A program made the translations under genes and the position numbers. Under the pieces are notes generated by a model. The model saw nothing but the letters and a program-made list of their open reading frames with translations, made no database searches and was not told the origin of the DNA. Source: JABFXX01 sp036489755 (GTDB lineage Bacteria; Myxococcota_A; Polyangia; Haliangiales; Haliangiaceae). From it: a stretch of DNA of 64,000 nucleotides. Positions 53,383-62,523 of the stretch are shown piece by piece. The DNA lies in contig DASXFD010000032.1 in the NCBI GenBank assembly GCA_036489755.1, positions 204,858-268,857 on the forward strand. The letters are read 5' to 3'. The first letter of the stretch is position 1. The number at the start of each line of letters is the position of its first letter.

Positions 53383-54609
53383 CTAACGCCAGCTTCGATC
53401 GAACAACACCAAGCTCGCCGTGGCGATCGCGAGCTGGAAGATACCGAAGCAGACGAACGCCGGCGAGAACCCGATCGCGGCGCGCAGCACGCCGAACACG
53501 AGGCTACCGACGCCGAGCCCGATGAAGATCGTGAACGTGTTGAGCGCCATCGCCTGCGCGGTGCGCACGGGATCGAGCGACGTCACGATGCCGGCGAGCA
53601 GCGGATGGCTGAGGTCGAAACCGAACGAGAGCGCCGTGATCGTCACGGTCGCGGCGAGCGCCGGCAGCGGCGCGGCCAGCACGAGCGCACACACGCCGGC
53701 GAGCACGAAGCCGCCGCGGATCAGCCACCGCCGGCCGAAGCGATCGGCGAGCCGCCCGACGACGGGACCGAGCAAGAAGCCCGGAATGCCGTAGCCGAGC
53801 AGCGCGAAGCCGAGCTCGCGCGGCGCCAGGTGGTAGCGCTCGATGAAGAACACGCCGAGCCACGAGAACACGCCGGAGTGAAATACGCCGTTGAGGAACA
53901 CGTAGCCATACACGGTCGCGCCGCGCCGAGTGCGCACGAGCGCCGCATACGCGCGCGCGATGTCGCGCGGACGGGTCGAAGGTCCTCGCGTCCACGCACT
54001 CGGCCGCAACGCGACGGCTCGCGCGAGCGGTGCGACGACCACCACGTTCGCCACGCCGACCACGAGGAACAGGCCGCGCCAGCCGATGCTGGGCTCCAGC
54101 CACGGGCCGGCCGTCGCGCCGATCGCCATGCCGCCGGCGATCGCGCCGAAGATCCAACCCACCGGTCGCCCGCGTTCTGCATATGGATACATCTCGGCCA
54201 CCATCGCGAGCGTGATCGGCGCGATCCCTCCCAGCGCGACGCCTGCAACGATGCGCCAACCGAACAGGCCGCCGAACGTCGCCGCCGTCACCGTCAGGAC
54301 GGGCACCACGATCGCGGCGCCGAGCAGGTATCGCAACACGTTCGCGCGGCCGTAGCGATCGGCAAGCGGCCCGACGACGAGACATACGATCCCGAACGGC
54401 AGCGCGTACGCGGGCACGAGCGTCCCCGCGCGCTCGATGTCGGTGCCGAACGTGTGTGCGAGCCGCGGGACCAGCGGTGCGACCATGAAGCCTTGAAAGA
54501 AGATCAGGAAGATCTCGAGCACGAGGTAGCGCGTGATCCGCGCGCGCACGTCGACGGTGCCTGCGGTCGCGCTCGCATCGCGCACGTCGAGCTCGACAGC
54601 GCCGATCAT
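53383..54609 (-). CDS. MFS transporter of the MarR operon
   Basis: ATG at 54609, overlapping the MarR stop (ATGA, 54606-54609), gives 408 residues with about 12 membrane segments. Conserved MFS blocks are GPLADRYGRANVLRYLLG after helix 2 and GRLADRFGRRWLIRGG in the second half, with PLVPRLAHTFGTDIERAGTL at the start. It most likely exports a toxic compound or drug, as MarR-MFS pairs do. It lies downstream of and coupled to the MarR gene, so the repressor controls it. Confidence 0.9.
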   Translation of the reverse strand: MIGAVELDVRDASATAGTVDVRARITRYLVLEIFLIFFQGFMVAPLVPRLAHTFGTDIERAGTLVPAYALPFGIVCLVVGPLADRYGRANVLRYLLGAAIVVPVLTVTAATFGGLFGWRIVAGVALGGIAPITLAMVAEMYPYAERGRPVGWIFGAIAGGMAIGATAGPWLEPSIGWRGLFLVVGVANVVVVAPLARAVALRPSAWTRGPSTRPRDIARAYAALVRTRRGATVYGYVFLNGVFHSGVFSWLGVFFIERYHLAPRELGFALLGYGIPGFLLGPVVGRLADRFGRRWLIRGGFVLAGVCALVLAAPLPALAATVTITALSFGFDLSHPLLAGIVTSLDPVRTAQAMALNTFTIFIGLGVGSLVFGVLRAAIGFSPAFVCFGIFQLAIATASLVLFDRSWR

Positions 54610-55022
54610 ACCGCCAGCTCGTTCTGCGACAGCGTCTCGAGCAGCAAGCGCAGCTGTGCGCTCTTCTTGCGGCCGAGCGACCGCGCCAGCTCCATCTGCG
54701 CATGCGCCCAGCGATGCTCGGCGGTCGCGATCCGAACGCGCCCGTGCGGCGTCAGCGTCACGTCGCGGCGCCGCCGATCGTCGGCACCGGCCACGATCGA
54801 GATCAGCCCGCCGCGCACGAGCGGTGCGAGGGTCCGATTGAGCGTGGTCCGATCGAGCGCTTGCGCGTCGGCGAGCGCGGTGATCGCGAGCGGCCCTTTG
54901 CGCAGCGTGCGGAGCAGCGAGAACTGCGTGGTGCGCAGTCCCGTCGGCTCGAGCGCTCGATCGTAGACCTCGGTGATGTGGCGCGCCGCTTGTCGCAGCG
55001 CCTGGCAGAAGCACTCGGTCAT
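54606..55022 (-). CDS. MarR-family regulator
   Basis: The ATG at 55022 is preferred (start MTECFCQALRQAARHITEVYDRALEPTGLR). The 138-residue product is a winged-helix MarR protein with an N-terminal Cys pair (CFC). TTQFSLLRTLRKGPLAITALADAQALDRTTLNRTLAPLVRGGLI is the recognition region, and DDRRRRDVTLTPHGR the wing. MarR proteins bind palindromes in their own promoter and leave when a ligand or oxidant binds. The three-box operator array lies just upstream (55026-55079). It probably represses itself and the coupled MFS gene. Confidence 0.92.
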   Translation of the reverse strand: MTECFCQALRQAARHITEVYDRALEPTGLRTTQFSLLRTLRKGPLAITALADAQALDRTTLNRTLAPLVRGGLISIVAGADDRRRRDVTLTPHGRVRIATAEHRWAHAQMELARSLGRKKSAQLRLLLETLSQNELAV

Positions 55023-55025
55023 AAG

Positions 55026-55079
55026 GTGTATGTACACCGATAATACGTGTACATGCACTAATTATGCGTGCATATACAC
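55026..55079 (-). promoter_or_regulatory. three-box MarR operator array
   Basis: Three near-palindromic 12-mers lie at 55026-55037 (GTGTATGTACAC), 55047-55058 (GTGTACATGCAC) and 55068-55079 (GTGCATATACAC), exactly 21 bp (two helical turns) apart, with 9-bp AT-rich spacers. Pairs of boxes also form longer palindromes: TGTACAC-N9-GTGTACA is perfect. The array begins 3 bp upstream of the MarR start codon, covers its promoter region and would allow cooperative binding on one DNA face. Confidence 0.7.
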
Positions 55080-55314
55080 ATAACATGGCGCGTATGCAGG
55101 CGAAAAACCTGAAGCGCGGCGAAGGGCCTGGCTCTGATCGCGCCCGCGCGCGCGCCCGAGCCCAGCCTGCGCCCGAGCCGCTCCGAACCGAGGCCTTTCG
55201 CGGCGCAGCTCGGGGCTTCGCGATCGCCGCACCGTCGAGCGGCGCATCGAACGATTCGTCGCGCGTTCGACTGAACGACATCGCGCCATCGCGGGCTCGG
55301 GCTCGGGCTCGGGA

Positions 55315-56496
55315 TCAGCGACCGATCTGGAGCGACAAGTTCGTCGCAGTCACGCGGTGCGCGACGACCGTGATCGAGGTCGGCGTGAAGCCGTCGAACG
55401 TGACCTCGAGCTGATCGAGGCCGTCGAAGTGCAGGCGGTCCGCGGTGAGCTCGATCGGCCCGATGCGGACGTCTTTGAGCGTGGTATCGATGCTGCCGAT
55501 CGCGCCCTGCAAGACGCCGGCGCCGCGATCGTGGACCGCGCCCTTCACCTTCAGGTCGACCATCCCGGGCTGATCGTCGCCGCCGAACGCGATGACGCCG
55601 CCGCCGGCGTCGAGGCTGCGCGGTGCGAGCAGCGACAGCGCGACGTCGATCGCTTCGACCGACAGCGACCGCAGGATCTTGCGCTTGCTGTCGTTGGGCT
55701 CCGCCTTCGACGGCTTGCTGCCCGAGCCGACCGTGAAGTCGGTGAGCGATCGCACCGGGACGCGGCCGAACGCGGCGAGCGTGGAGGCGTCGGTGTCGAG
55801 CGTCCACGTGATGAGGTCGTGCGACGAACCGAAGATGGGGACCTTCCAGCGGACCTTCAAGTGATCGCCGTCGGCGTCGATGTCGAGGAATGCGCCCTCG
55901 AGCCAATCGAGCCCTTCGTCGAGCGCTCGAAAATCGAGGCTGCCTTCCTGCACCGGCACGCGCAGCTGCTGGTCGAGCGTGCGCACGCCGAGCACCGGAA
56001 GATCGAGCTGCACCTTGATCGTGGCGTAGATGCGGCCGGTCAAGCTGTCGAGGAACCGCAGCCGTTCCTGGCGGCGGGTCGGCGACGGTGGCGTCGATGC
56101 GGGCGTGCTCGAGCTGCGGCCGAACGGCCCTTTGATCGTGATGCGCGCTTCCGACAGCGAGACGTGCGACGACACCAGCTCGAGCCGGCTCGAGGCGCTG
56201 CGCACGAGCAACACGCCGTGCGGCAGCTCGACGCGGTCGGCGACGATCTCGTAGCGCCCGCCGAGGTCGCGAAGCCACGCCGCGCCGATCGATGCCGACT
56301 CGGCGGCCCAGCGCAGCGCGCCGAGCCGGCCTTCGAGGTTCTCGAACGTGCAATCTGCCGTGCCGTAGCTGGTATTGCCGCTTTGTCCTTCGAGTCGTTG
56401 CGCGTCGGCGTGCGGAAACACGAGCCGGTTGCCCTTGTCGTCCGAGACGAACCCGAGCCGCTGGACGGAGACATCAGCGTCGACGGTTGTCGGCAT
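55315..56496 (-). CDS. hypothetical protein, 393 aa
   Basis: The 393-residue product is beta-rich and amphipathic (RYEIVADRVELPHGVLLVRS, LRFLDSLTGRIYATIKVQLDLPVLG, RVPVQEGSLDFRALDEGLDWLEGAFLDIDAD, DQLEVTFDGFTPTSITVVAHRV), with no signal peptide or membrane helix. The pattern of long strands joined by short turns recalls AsmA-like or lipid-transfer beta-barrels, but I do not recognise a family. A Pro/Ser/Thr linker (SSSTPASTPPSPTRR) lies near residue 135. The 292-bp gap to the MarR gene contains the operator array and a short tandem GGGCTC repeat (55294-55314). Confidence 0.8.
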   Translation of the reverse strand: MPTTVDADVSVQRLGFVSDDKGNRLVFPHADAQRLEGQSGNTSYGTADCTFENLEGRLGALRWAAESASIGAAWLRDLGGRYEIVADRVELPHGVLLVRSASSRLELVSSHVSLSEARITIKGPFGRSSSTPASTPPSPTRRQERLRFLDSLTGRIYATIKVQLDLPVLGVRTLDQQLRVPVQEGSLDFRALDEGLDWLEGAFLDIDADGDHLKVRWKVPIFGSSHDLITWTLDTDASTLAAFGRVPVRSLTDFTVGSGSKPSKAEPNDSKRKILRSLSVEAIDVALSLLAPRSLDAGGGVIAFGGDDQPGMVDLKVKGAVHDRGAGVLQGAIGSIDTTLKDVRIGPIELTADRLHFDGLDQLEVTFDGFTPTSITVVAHRVTATNLSLQIGR

Positions 56497-56531
56497 CGGG
56501 TGCGCGCATCGTATCAGGGTATGCTTGCCGG

Positions 56532-57485
56532 ATGAGCAAGCGCACGCGGCTCGGCGTCGGCGATCGGCCGCCGACCAAGCCGCCGACGCTCGTCGGCGCG
56601 ACGTTGCTCGACACGTACATCGTCGAAGCCGAGCTCGGCAGCGGCGCGATGGGCAGCGTGTATCGCGCGCGTCACGTGCGGCTCCCGCGTCACGTCGCGC
56701 TCAAGGTCATGCACGATCATCTCGTGCCGGAGCCGGCACTGCTCACGCGCTTCTATCGCGAGGCCAAGGCCGCGGCGAGCTTGCAGCATCCGAACGTCGT
56801 GTCGGTGCTCGACGTCGGCGAGACCGCCGAGCACAAGCACGTGATGGTGATGGAGCTCGTCGATGGCACGAGTCTCGGCGAGCTGATGGAGGCCGGCGTG
56901 GCCGACGATCGCGTCGTGCCGATCGTGCTGCAAATCTTGTCGGGCCTCGAGCACGCGCACGATGCGGGCCTCGTTCATCGCGATCTCAAGCCCGACAACG
57001 TGCTCGTCGATCGTGCGGGCGTCGCGCGCATCGCCGATTTCGGCATCGCGACGCTCCTGCATCCCGACGAGCCGCTCGATCGACTGACCGGGACCGGCGT
57101 GATCGTCGGCACGCCGCTCTACATGTCGCCCGAGCAAGCGCGCGCGGAGCCCGTCGATCACCGCGCCGATCTCTACGCGCTCGGCATCATCTTGTACGAG
57201 CTGCTCGCGGGCACGTCGCCGTTCGAAGGCTCGGCGATGGAAGTGGCGGTCGCGAAGATGGAGCTCGATCCGCCGCCGATCGCCGTGCGCGTGCCGCACG
57301 TGACGGTCGATCGCGTGCTCGAGGCGTTCCTCGGCAAGCTGATCGCGCGACGGCCCGACGATCGCTTCGGATCCGCGCGCGAGGCCAAGGGCGTGCTCGA
57401 GCTCTACGCGCAGGACCGGATGCGTGCAGCTGCAGTGCTCGGCGTGATCGACGTCGAGCGCGCGCTGTCGATCGTCACGCTCTAG
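56532..57485 (+). CDS. Ser/Thr protein kinase (soluble)
   Basis: ATG at 56532 gives 317 residues with a complete Hanks-type kinase domain: LGSGAMGSVYRARH, Lys58 in VALKVM, HRDLKPDN (catalytic Asp151), DFGIA (Asp169), TPLYMSPEQARAEPVDHRADLYALGIILYELLAG. The Arg before the catalytic Asp marks an RD kinase that needs activation-loop phosphorylation. Unlike many myxobacterial kinases it has no transmembrane segment and no sensor domain. It is divergent from the 393-residue gene and overlaps the following convergent gene by 11 bp. FHA-domain proteins such as the one at 28463 could be readers of its phosphothreonines. Confidence 0.93.
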   Translation: MSKRTRLGVGDRPPTKPPTLVGATLLDTYIVEAELGSGAMGSVYRARHVRLPRHVALKVMHDHLVPEPALLTRFYREAKAAASLQHPNVVSVLDVGETAEHKHVMVMELVDGTSLGELMEAGVADDRVVPIVLQILSGLEHAHDAGLVHRDLKPDNVLVDRAGVARIADFGIATLLHPDEPLDRLTGTGVIVGTPLYMSPEQARAEPVDHRADLYALGIILYELLAGTSPFEGSAMEVAVAKMELDPPPIAVRVPHVTVDRVLEAFLGKLIARRPDDRFGSAREAKGVLELYAQDRMRAAAVLGVIDVERALSIVTL

Positions 57486-58302
57486 CGCGCGGCGCCGCGT
57501 GGATCTCGGCGAGCACGCCGTAATGATCGGAGGGCCAGATGCCGCCCTCCGGTCGATCGAGCACGAGCTGCGCCGACATCGGTTCGCCGCGCATGCGCGC
57601 GTCGGGGCCGCGCACGAAGATGTAGTCGATGCGCGTGGACGGCTCGTGCGAGCGCAGCGCGAACTCGTTGGCGCGATCGAACGTGACACCGGGCCCGGCG
57701 GCGCCGGCGGCGGTCCAGCAGTCGGCGAAGTAGACGCTACGGCCGTCGAGCGACGTCAGGCCGCTCATGAAGCGGATCTCGTCGGACTCGGGCCGCGCGT
57801 TGAAGTCGCCGAGCACGATCGGAGGCGGACCTGCGATCGGCGCGAGCCGCGCGACGTGATCGACGAGCGCCACGACCTGCGCGCGCCGCACGTCGCACAA
57901 GTGAAACTGCACGGTCAGGTGCGTCGCGAACACCGGAATCGGGCCGTGCGGCGCGTGCACGCGCGCGAACGCGACGGAGCGCGTGTCGAGACCCGGCGGC
58001 GTCGGCAACGGCAGCTGCTCGCCGTCGCTGATCGCGTGTGGCGACAGGATCGCGTTGCCGAACGTCAGCCCACCGCCGATCGTCCACGCGGGCGCGTGAT
58101 AGACGTTCCACCCGAGTCCGGCGGCGATCTCGTCGGCTTGCGTCGGTGCGTCGCCGAGCGCGAGCACTTCTTGCAATCCGATCACGTCGGCGTCGAGCGC
58201 CGCGAGCCCGGCGCGGATCAGCGGGAGCCGCCGTTCCCATGGCCCCTGCCGGTTCCAGATGTTGAACGTGACGACGCGCCAGACGTCTCCGCGGGACACC
58301 AT
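57475..58302 (-). CDS. endonuclease/exonuclease/phosphatase (EEP) family hydrolase
   Basis: The ATG at 58302 is the best start (MVSRGDVWRVVTFNIWNR). The 275-residue product has the EEP fold: VVTFNIWN, VIGLQEVL (Glu metal ligand), ATHLTVQ, PIVLGDFNARP (Asp/Asn), STRIDYIFVRG and WPSDHYGVLAEI (catalytic His). Members cut phosphodiester or phosphate bonds in nucleic acids, lipids or inositol phosphates; the substrate here is not set. It is cytoplasmic, since there is no signal. It overlaps the kinase gene by 11 bp (convergent). Confidence 0.88.
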   Translation of the reverse strand: MVSRGDVWRVVTFNIWNRQGPWERRLPLIRAGLAALDADVIGLQEVLALGDAPTQADEIAAGLGWNVYHAPAWTIGGGLTFGNAILSPHAISDGEQLPLPTPPGLDTRSVAFARVHAPHGPIPVFATHLTVQFHLCDVRRAQVVALVDHVARLAPIAGPPPIVLGDFNARPESDEIRFMSGLTSLDGRSVYFADCWTAAGAAGPGVTFDRANEFALRSHEPSTRIDYIFVRGPDARMRGEPMSAQLVLDRPEGGIWPSDHYGVLAEIHAAPRARA

Positions 58303-58321
58303 TCCATGGTACCTCGTCCCC

Positions 58322-59206
58322 GTGAGCGACCCCGCCACCGACGACGCAGAAGCAGAGCCCGCACCGCCGCCGGTCGGTGGGATCAAGAAGAAGACGCTGA
58401 TCACGATCGGCGTGGTCGTCGCGGCGATGTGGGCGTTCGCGATCCAGGCCGGCAGCACGGTGCTGATGATCATCGTCGGCGTGCTGACGGCGCTGGTGCT
58501 CGGCGTGCTGGTGTGGGCGCTCCGCATGCTGCGCAAGCAGCGCGGGCTCGTCGGCATGCTGCAAGGCGCGGCGGAATCGCCCGAGGCGCGCCGCGAAGCG
58601 CTCGCGAAGCTCACGGCGCAAAAAGACGCCAACACGCCGGTCAATGTGTTCGCGCGCGCGCAGCTGCTCGCGCAGGACGATCCGAAGGCCGCGCTCAAGC
58701 TGCTCGAGCCCGTCGGCATCAAGGGCTATCAAGCCGCGATGCAGGACGACGTCGCGCTGCTGATGACGCAGCTCTACCTCGGGCTTGGCCGCACGGCCGA
58801 CGCGCGCAAGTCTGCCGACACGATGAGCCTCGACAACCCCGACCGCAAACAGATCCGGCCGATGGCGGCGAGCCTCGTCGCGGAAGCGTGGGCGCGCACG
58901 GGCAAGCCGAAAGAAGCGCTCGCGCTCGTCGAGACGATCGAGCTCCCGAAGAAAGATCGCGAGCAGCTCGAGCTCCAGCTGCGCGTCGTGCGCGTGTTTG
59001 CGAAGTTCGCGGCGAACCAGCGCACTCAGGCGCGTACGGAGCTCCAGCAGCTCGCCGACGTCGACGTGAATTACCTCGGCCGTTTCATCATGCCGCAGTT
59101 TCGCGTGCACCCCGAGCTGCAGAAGCTCGCGCGCGCGGTCGCGGAATCGCATCCGGCCGCGCGCAAGATGGCCAAGTCGCAGGCGGCGCAGAAACGCATC
59201 GGCTGA
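58322..59206 (+). CDS. membrane protein with TPR-like helices, 294 aa
   Basis: GTG at 58322 gives 294 residues. Two hydrophobic helices (about 30-46 and 49-68: TLITIGVVVAAMWAF, MIIVGVLTALVLGVLVWAL) are followed by a basic loop and a soluble helical domain with TPR-like spacing (PEARREALAKLTAQKD, NVFARAQLLAQDDPKAALKLLEPVG, VALLMTQLYLGLGRTADARKSADTM). Function is unknown; it may hold protein partners at the inner membrane. It lies 20 bp from the divergent EEP gene. Confidence 0.75.
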   Translation: MSDPATDDAEAEPAPPPVGGIKKKTLITIGVVVAAMWAFAIQAGSTVLMIIVGVLTALVLGVLVWALRMLRKQRGLVGMLQGAAESPEARREALAKLTAQKDANTPVNVFARAQLLAQDDPKAALKLLEPVGIKGYQAAMQDDVALLMTQLYLGLGRTADARKSADTMSLDNPDRKQIRPMAASLVAEAWARTGKPKEALALVETIELPKKDREQLELQLRVVRVFAKFAANQRTQARTELQQLADVDVNYLGRFIMPQFRVHPELQKLARAVAESHPAARKMAKSQAAQKRIG

Positions 59207-59208
59207 GC

Positions 59209-59727
59209 GTGGCGCGCTGCTCGGTCTTCATCGCGACGAGCGTCGACGGCTACATCGCGCGCGAGAACGGCGACATCTCGTGGCTCGAGATCGTGCACCC
59301 GGTCGACGAGGCGCACGGCTACGCCGCGTTCTTCGCCTCGATCGATACGATCGTCGTCGGCCGCGGCACGTACGACGTCGTGCTCGGCTTTGCCGATTAC
59401 CCGTATGCGGGCAAGCGCGTGATCGTGATGACGCATCGGCCCGCGGAGCTGCGGCCGGGCGTCGAGCTGTTCGCCGGAACGCCGAGCGAGCTCGTGGCGC
59501 GGCTCGGCGACAGCCACGTCTACGTCGACGGCGCCAACGTGATCTCGCAGTTCTTCGCCGCGAATCTGATCGACGACGTCACGCTGTCGATCGTGCCGAT
59601 CGTGCTCGGCGGCGGCATCCGCCTGTTTTCGGGCGGCGAAGGCGAGCACCGGCTCGAGCTGACGAAGCAGCTGTCGTGGCCGAGCGGGCTCGTCCAGCAT
59701 CGCTACCGCGTCGTCAGGCCCACTTGA
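59209..59727 (+). CDS. dihydrofolate reductase / RibD C-terminal-like protein
   Basis: GTG at 59209 gives 172 residues of the DHFR-like fold: VFIATSVDGYIARENGDISWL, TIVVGRGTYDVVLGF, VIVMTHRPAE, HVYVDGANVISQFFAANLIDDVTLSIVPIVLGGGIRLF. The family includes RibD-like reductases and many proteins of unknown substrate; true FolA activity is doubtful. It starts 2 bp after the previous gene, so the two are likely co-transcribed. The 3' end overlaps the convergent gene by 14 bp. Confidence 0.88.
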   Translation: MARCSVFIATSVDGYIARENGDISWLEIVHPVDEAHGYAAFFASIDTIVVGRGTYDVVLGFADYPYAGKRVIVMTHRPAELRPGVELFAGTPSELVARLGDSHVYVDGANVISQFFAANLIDDVTLSIVPIVLGGGIRLFSGGEGEHRLELTKQLSWPSGLVQHRYRVVRPT

Positions 59728-60274
59728 CCTGCTTCGCCGGCGCCTCGTGCATCTTCTCGATGTCGCGCGCACCGGCGCGGTCGAGAATTTCCTTCGCGAG
59801 CTTCGCCCAGTGGCGATCGTCGGCGTGGATCGCGAGCAGCATGCCGCCGCGGTTCACATACGATTCGTAGCGCTTCGCTTCGTACTCGGGAATGCCGAGG
59901 CCGATCAGCGAGCCGGCGAGCGTACCGACGGCACCACCGGCACCGGCACCGGCGAGCGCCGCGACGATCGGTCCAGCGGCGATGAAGATGCCGAGCCCCG
60001 GAATCGCGAGCGCACCGAGCCCGACGAGCAAGCCGAACGCGCCGCCGGCGATGCCGCCGATCGTCGCACCGGTCGCTGCGCCCTCGGGAGCCTTCGTATG
60101 CTTCTCGTGCGCGACTTCCATCGTGCTCGACGCATCGGGCAACAGCGCAGACAGATCCGAATTGCGGAATCCGTTCGCGCGCAACCCTTCGATCGCGTTG
60201 CCGAGCGTGACGCGATCGTCGAACAGGCCGATCACGGCGATCTTCTTATTGTCGTTATGGTCGTCTGCGTTCAT
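59714..60274 (-). CDS. DUF3341-like protein with glycine-rich membrane segments
   Basis: ATG at 60274 (MNADDHNDNKK) gives 186 residues. IAVIGLFDDRVTLGNAIEGLRANGFRNSDLSALL is the N-terminal alpha/beta domain. A Gly/Ala-rich hydrophobic stretch (about 75-125: GATIGGIAGGAFGLLVGLGALAIPG and GAGAGGAVGTLAGSLIGLGIP) can form paired helices. YEAKRYESYVNRGGMLLAIHAD and KEILDRAGARDIEKM close it. I recall the same pattern in myxobacterial DUF3341/stress-type proteins. It may sit in or at the membrane; the role is unknown. Confidence 0.75.
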   Translation of the reverse strand: MNADDHNDNKKIAVIGLFDDRVTLGNAIEGLRANGFRNSDLSALLPDASSTMEVAHEKHTKAPEGAATGATIGGIAGGAFGLLVGLGALAIPGLGIFIAAGPIVAALAGAGAGGAVGTLAGSLIGLGIPEYEAKRYESYVNRGGMLLAIHADDRHWAKLAKEILDRAGARDIEKMHEAPAKQVKWA

Positions 60275-60374
60275 GCACCTATGAAAGAGCAAGGCGCATG
60301 CCCCGATGTGCCGAGCGCGGCTGCTCGGGTTGCATCGCGATCCGCGAGACGTGCGCGCACGCGCGCGAATCGGC

Positions 60375-61688
60375 TCAGCCCGGGTTGGTCGGGTCCGGCG
60401 GCTCGGCACCGAGCATCGCGAGCCCTTGCTCGAGATGTGCGGCGAAGCGCGCGCGATCGATCGCGTTGCGGCGGGCCTCGGCTTGCGTCGCTTCGAGCTG
60501 CTGGAGCAGCGAGCGCTTGTCCTCGGCGAGCTGCGCGGCGGCGTGCGTCGATTGTGCGAGCCGTTCTTCCATCGACTTCGCATCGGATTCGAGTGCGGCG
60601 ATTCGCTCTTTGGCCTCGGCGAGCTCGCGCTGCAGCTTTTTCTGCGCCTCGCGCAACGAGCCGACGGTGGTTTCCCAATATTGCTCGCGCAGCTCGGCGC
60701 CGCGCGTCGCCTGATCGAGCGCGGCCGACTTCGTCTCGAGCTCGCTCGCGAGCCTGCCGGTCTCGGTGGTCAGCTTCTGCGCCGCGGCCGCAGTCTCGGC
60801 GGCGCGCGCCTCGGCGAGCTGCGCGAGCTCGCGGCGGTGCCCTTCGTCGCGCTCGGCCGCTTCGCGCGAGCTCTCGGCCTGCAACGCGAGGAGCTCGCCG
60901 GCCAGTCGTTCGCGCTCCTCGGCGAGCGAGCGCGCGGCGAGCGCTTTCGGCTCGAGATCGCCGCGCAACGCGGCCATCGAACGCTCGTGGTTGGTCTTGA
61001 GCTGGCCGAGCTCCTCGTCGTGCCCGGTGCGCATGCGCTCGATCGTCGCGCCGGCGGCTTGCTCGGCGGCCTCGACGCCAGCGCGCTTCGCGGCATCGGT
61101 CTGCGCGACTTCGGCCGCGTGTGCGTCGTCGAGCCGTGCGCGCTCGGCCGTCCACTTCGCGCGGGCTTCGTCGAGCTGTCCCGCGAAATCGGCCGCGCGG
61201 GTTGCGGCGGCGCTGCGCTCGCCGCGCTCGAGCTCGAGCAAGTGCGCGAGCTCGTCGGCCGTCGCGATCGTCTCTTGAAGTCGCTCCTCGACGCCGGTCG
61301 TGCGCGCGCGATACGCGTGCAGCTCGTCGAGCATCGCCTTTTGCATGCCGAGCTCTTCGGCGAGCAGGTCGTGCGCGTCGGCGATCTCCGCGCGCTTCTC
61401 GACCTCGGCGGCGAGCTCGTCGTCTTTGTTCGCGAGCTCGCGTTGCGCATCGGCGAGCTGGCGCTGCAGCCGCGACAGATCGCGACGAAGTGCCAGCTCC
61501 GAGCTCGTATCCGCCGACACCGAGCCCGACGGCCGCTTCGCACGCGCCGACGACATCAGCGCCGCGGTTCCCTGCGAGACCGATGGCCGCACCGAATACA
61601 CGCGGTCGACGCGAAAATTCTCCGCACCCTCGGCTTCGAGGTCGGATTGCATGTCTTCGCGCGAATCGCGTCCGCCCGGCTTCTTCAT
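60375..61688 (-). CDS. coiled-coil protein, 437 aa
   Basis: The ATG at 61688 (MKKPGGRDSREDMQSD) is preferred. The 437-residue product has a short basic start and then an almost continuous coiled coil (from about residue 60: ALRRDLSRLQRQLADAQRELANKDDELAAEVEKRAEIADAHDLLAEEL onward), rich in Ala, Glu, Arg and Leu, ending in AEPPDPTNPG. It lacks a signal peptide and membrane segment. Such proteins are cytoskeletal or scaffold elements; the exact job is unknown. It lies 58 bp from the divergent methyltransferase gene. Confidence 0.85.
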   Translation of the reverse strand: MKKPGGRDSREDMQSDLEAEGAENFRVDRVYSVRPSVSQGTAALMSSARAKRPSGSVSADTSSELALRRDLSRLQRQLADAQRELANKDDELAAEVEKRAEIADAHDLLAEELGMQKAMLDELHAYRARTTGVEERLQETIATADELAHLLELERGERSAAATRAADFAGQLDEARAKWTAERARLDDAHAAEVAQTDAAKRAGVEAAEQAAGATIERMRTGHDEELGQLKTNHERSMAALRGDLEPKALAARSLAEERERLAGELLALQAESSREAAERDEGHRRELAQLAEARAAETAAAAQKLTTETGRLASELETKSAALDQATRGAELREQYWETTVGSLREAQKKLQRELAEAKERIAALESDAKSMEERLAQSTHAAAQLAEDKRSLLQQLEATQAEARRNAIDRARFAAHLEQGLAMLGAEPPDPTNPG

Positions 61689-61746
61689 CGCACCATTTCC
61701 AGTATCTGCTTCGTGTCGGCGCGGTACAAGTGGTGCCTGGTCCGAG

Positions 61747-62523
61747 ATGGCTGGCGATCTTTCGGTCACCGCGCTCTACACGTCGCAAGTCTGGGCGTGG
61801 GGGCATCTCTCGCACGCCGAGCTGTTCGCGACGCCCGACGGCAAGCGCGTGTTCGATGCGACCAACGCGGCGATGGCCGTTGCGCGGCTCGCGCGCCGTG
61901 ATCTGCCGGACCTGCGGTACGCGCTGCTTCACCGCCATGCGATGATCGACCACCTGCTCGACGAGGCGGCAGATCGCCGCGTGATCGAGCTCGCAGCCGG
62001 GTTGTCGCGGCGGGGCGCGGCGTATTGCCGCGAGCGCGACTACACCGAGATCGACCTGCCGCCCGTCGTCGCGAAGAAGCGCGAGTTACTCGCACGCACG
62101 CCCGACGGCAAGGACGTGCTCGAGCACATCAAGCTCGTCGCCGGCGACGTCGCGGATGTCGCGCTCGTCGGGCCCGCGTTCATCATCGCCGAAGGCTTGC
62201 TCGTGTACTTGGCAGGTGATGCGCGCCGCGCGTTGTTCGCCAAAGCTCGCGCGGCTGCGAGCGCGTTCGTATTCGATCTCGTACCGACGAGCGAAGAGCC
62301 CAAGCCCGGCGCGATCGGCCGCATGCTCGAAGCCGGCATGAAGCGGTTCACCGGCGGCAAGAGCTTCGAGCGCGACGCGCACACGCGCGAGCAGATCGAG
62401 CGCGAGCTGCGCGACGCCGGCTTTCAGACCGTCACTGCATTCGCGGCGCGCGACGTCGCCGATGCGTGGCACCTGCCGTATCCCGAGCGCTCGACGAACA
62501 CGCTCGTGTGGCGCGCCAGCTAG
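61747..62523 (+). CDS. class I SAM-dependent methyltransferase (LCMT/PPM1-like)
   Basis: ATG at 61747 gives 258 residues. LLHRHAMIDHLLDEAADRRVIELAAGLSRRGAAY matches the leucine carboxyl methyltransferase (PPM1) group, where ELAAGLSRRG binds SAM, followed by YTEIDLPPVV, IKLVAGDV and FIIAEGLLVYL. The substrate is unknown; many bacterial members are O-methyltransferases of secondary metabolites. It overlaps the next convergent gene by 4 bp. Confidence 0.85.
   Translation: MAGDLSVTALYTSQVWAWGHLSHAELFATPDGKRVFDATNAAMAVARLARRDLPDLRYALLHRHAMIDHLLDEAADRRVIELAAGLSRRGAAYCRERDYTEIDLPPVVAKKRELLARTPDGKDVLEHIKLVAGDVADVALVGPAFIIAEGLLVYLAGDARRALFAKARAAASAFVFDLVPTSEEPKPGAIGRMLEAGMKRFTGGKSFERDAHTREQIERELRDAGFQTVTAFAARDVADAWHLPYPERSTNTLVWRAS

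Noticed and set aside
55294..55314. GGGCTC tandem repeats near the 393-residue gene
   Set aside because: Only three or four units in GC-rich spacer DNA. This could arise by slippage and has no clear function.
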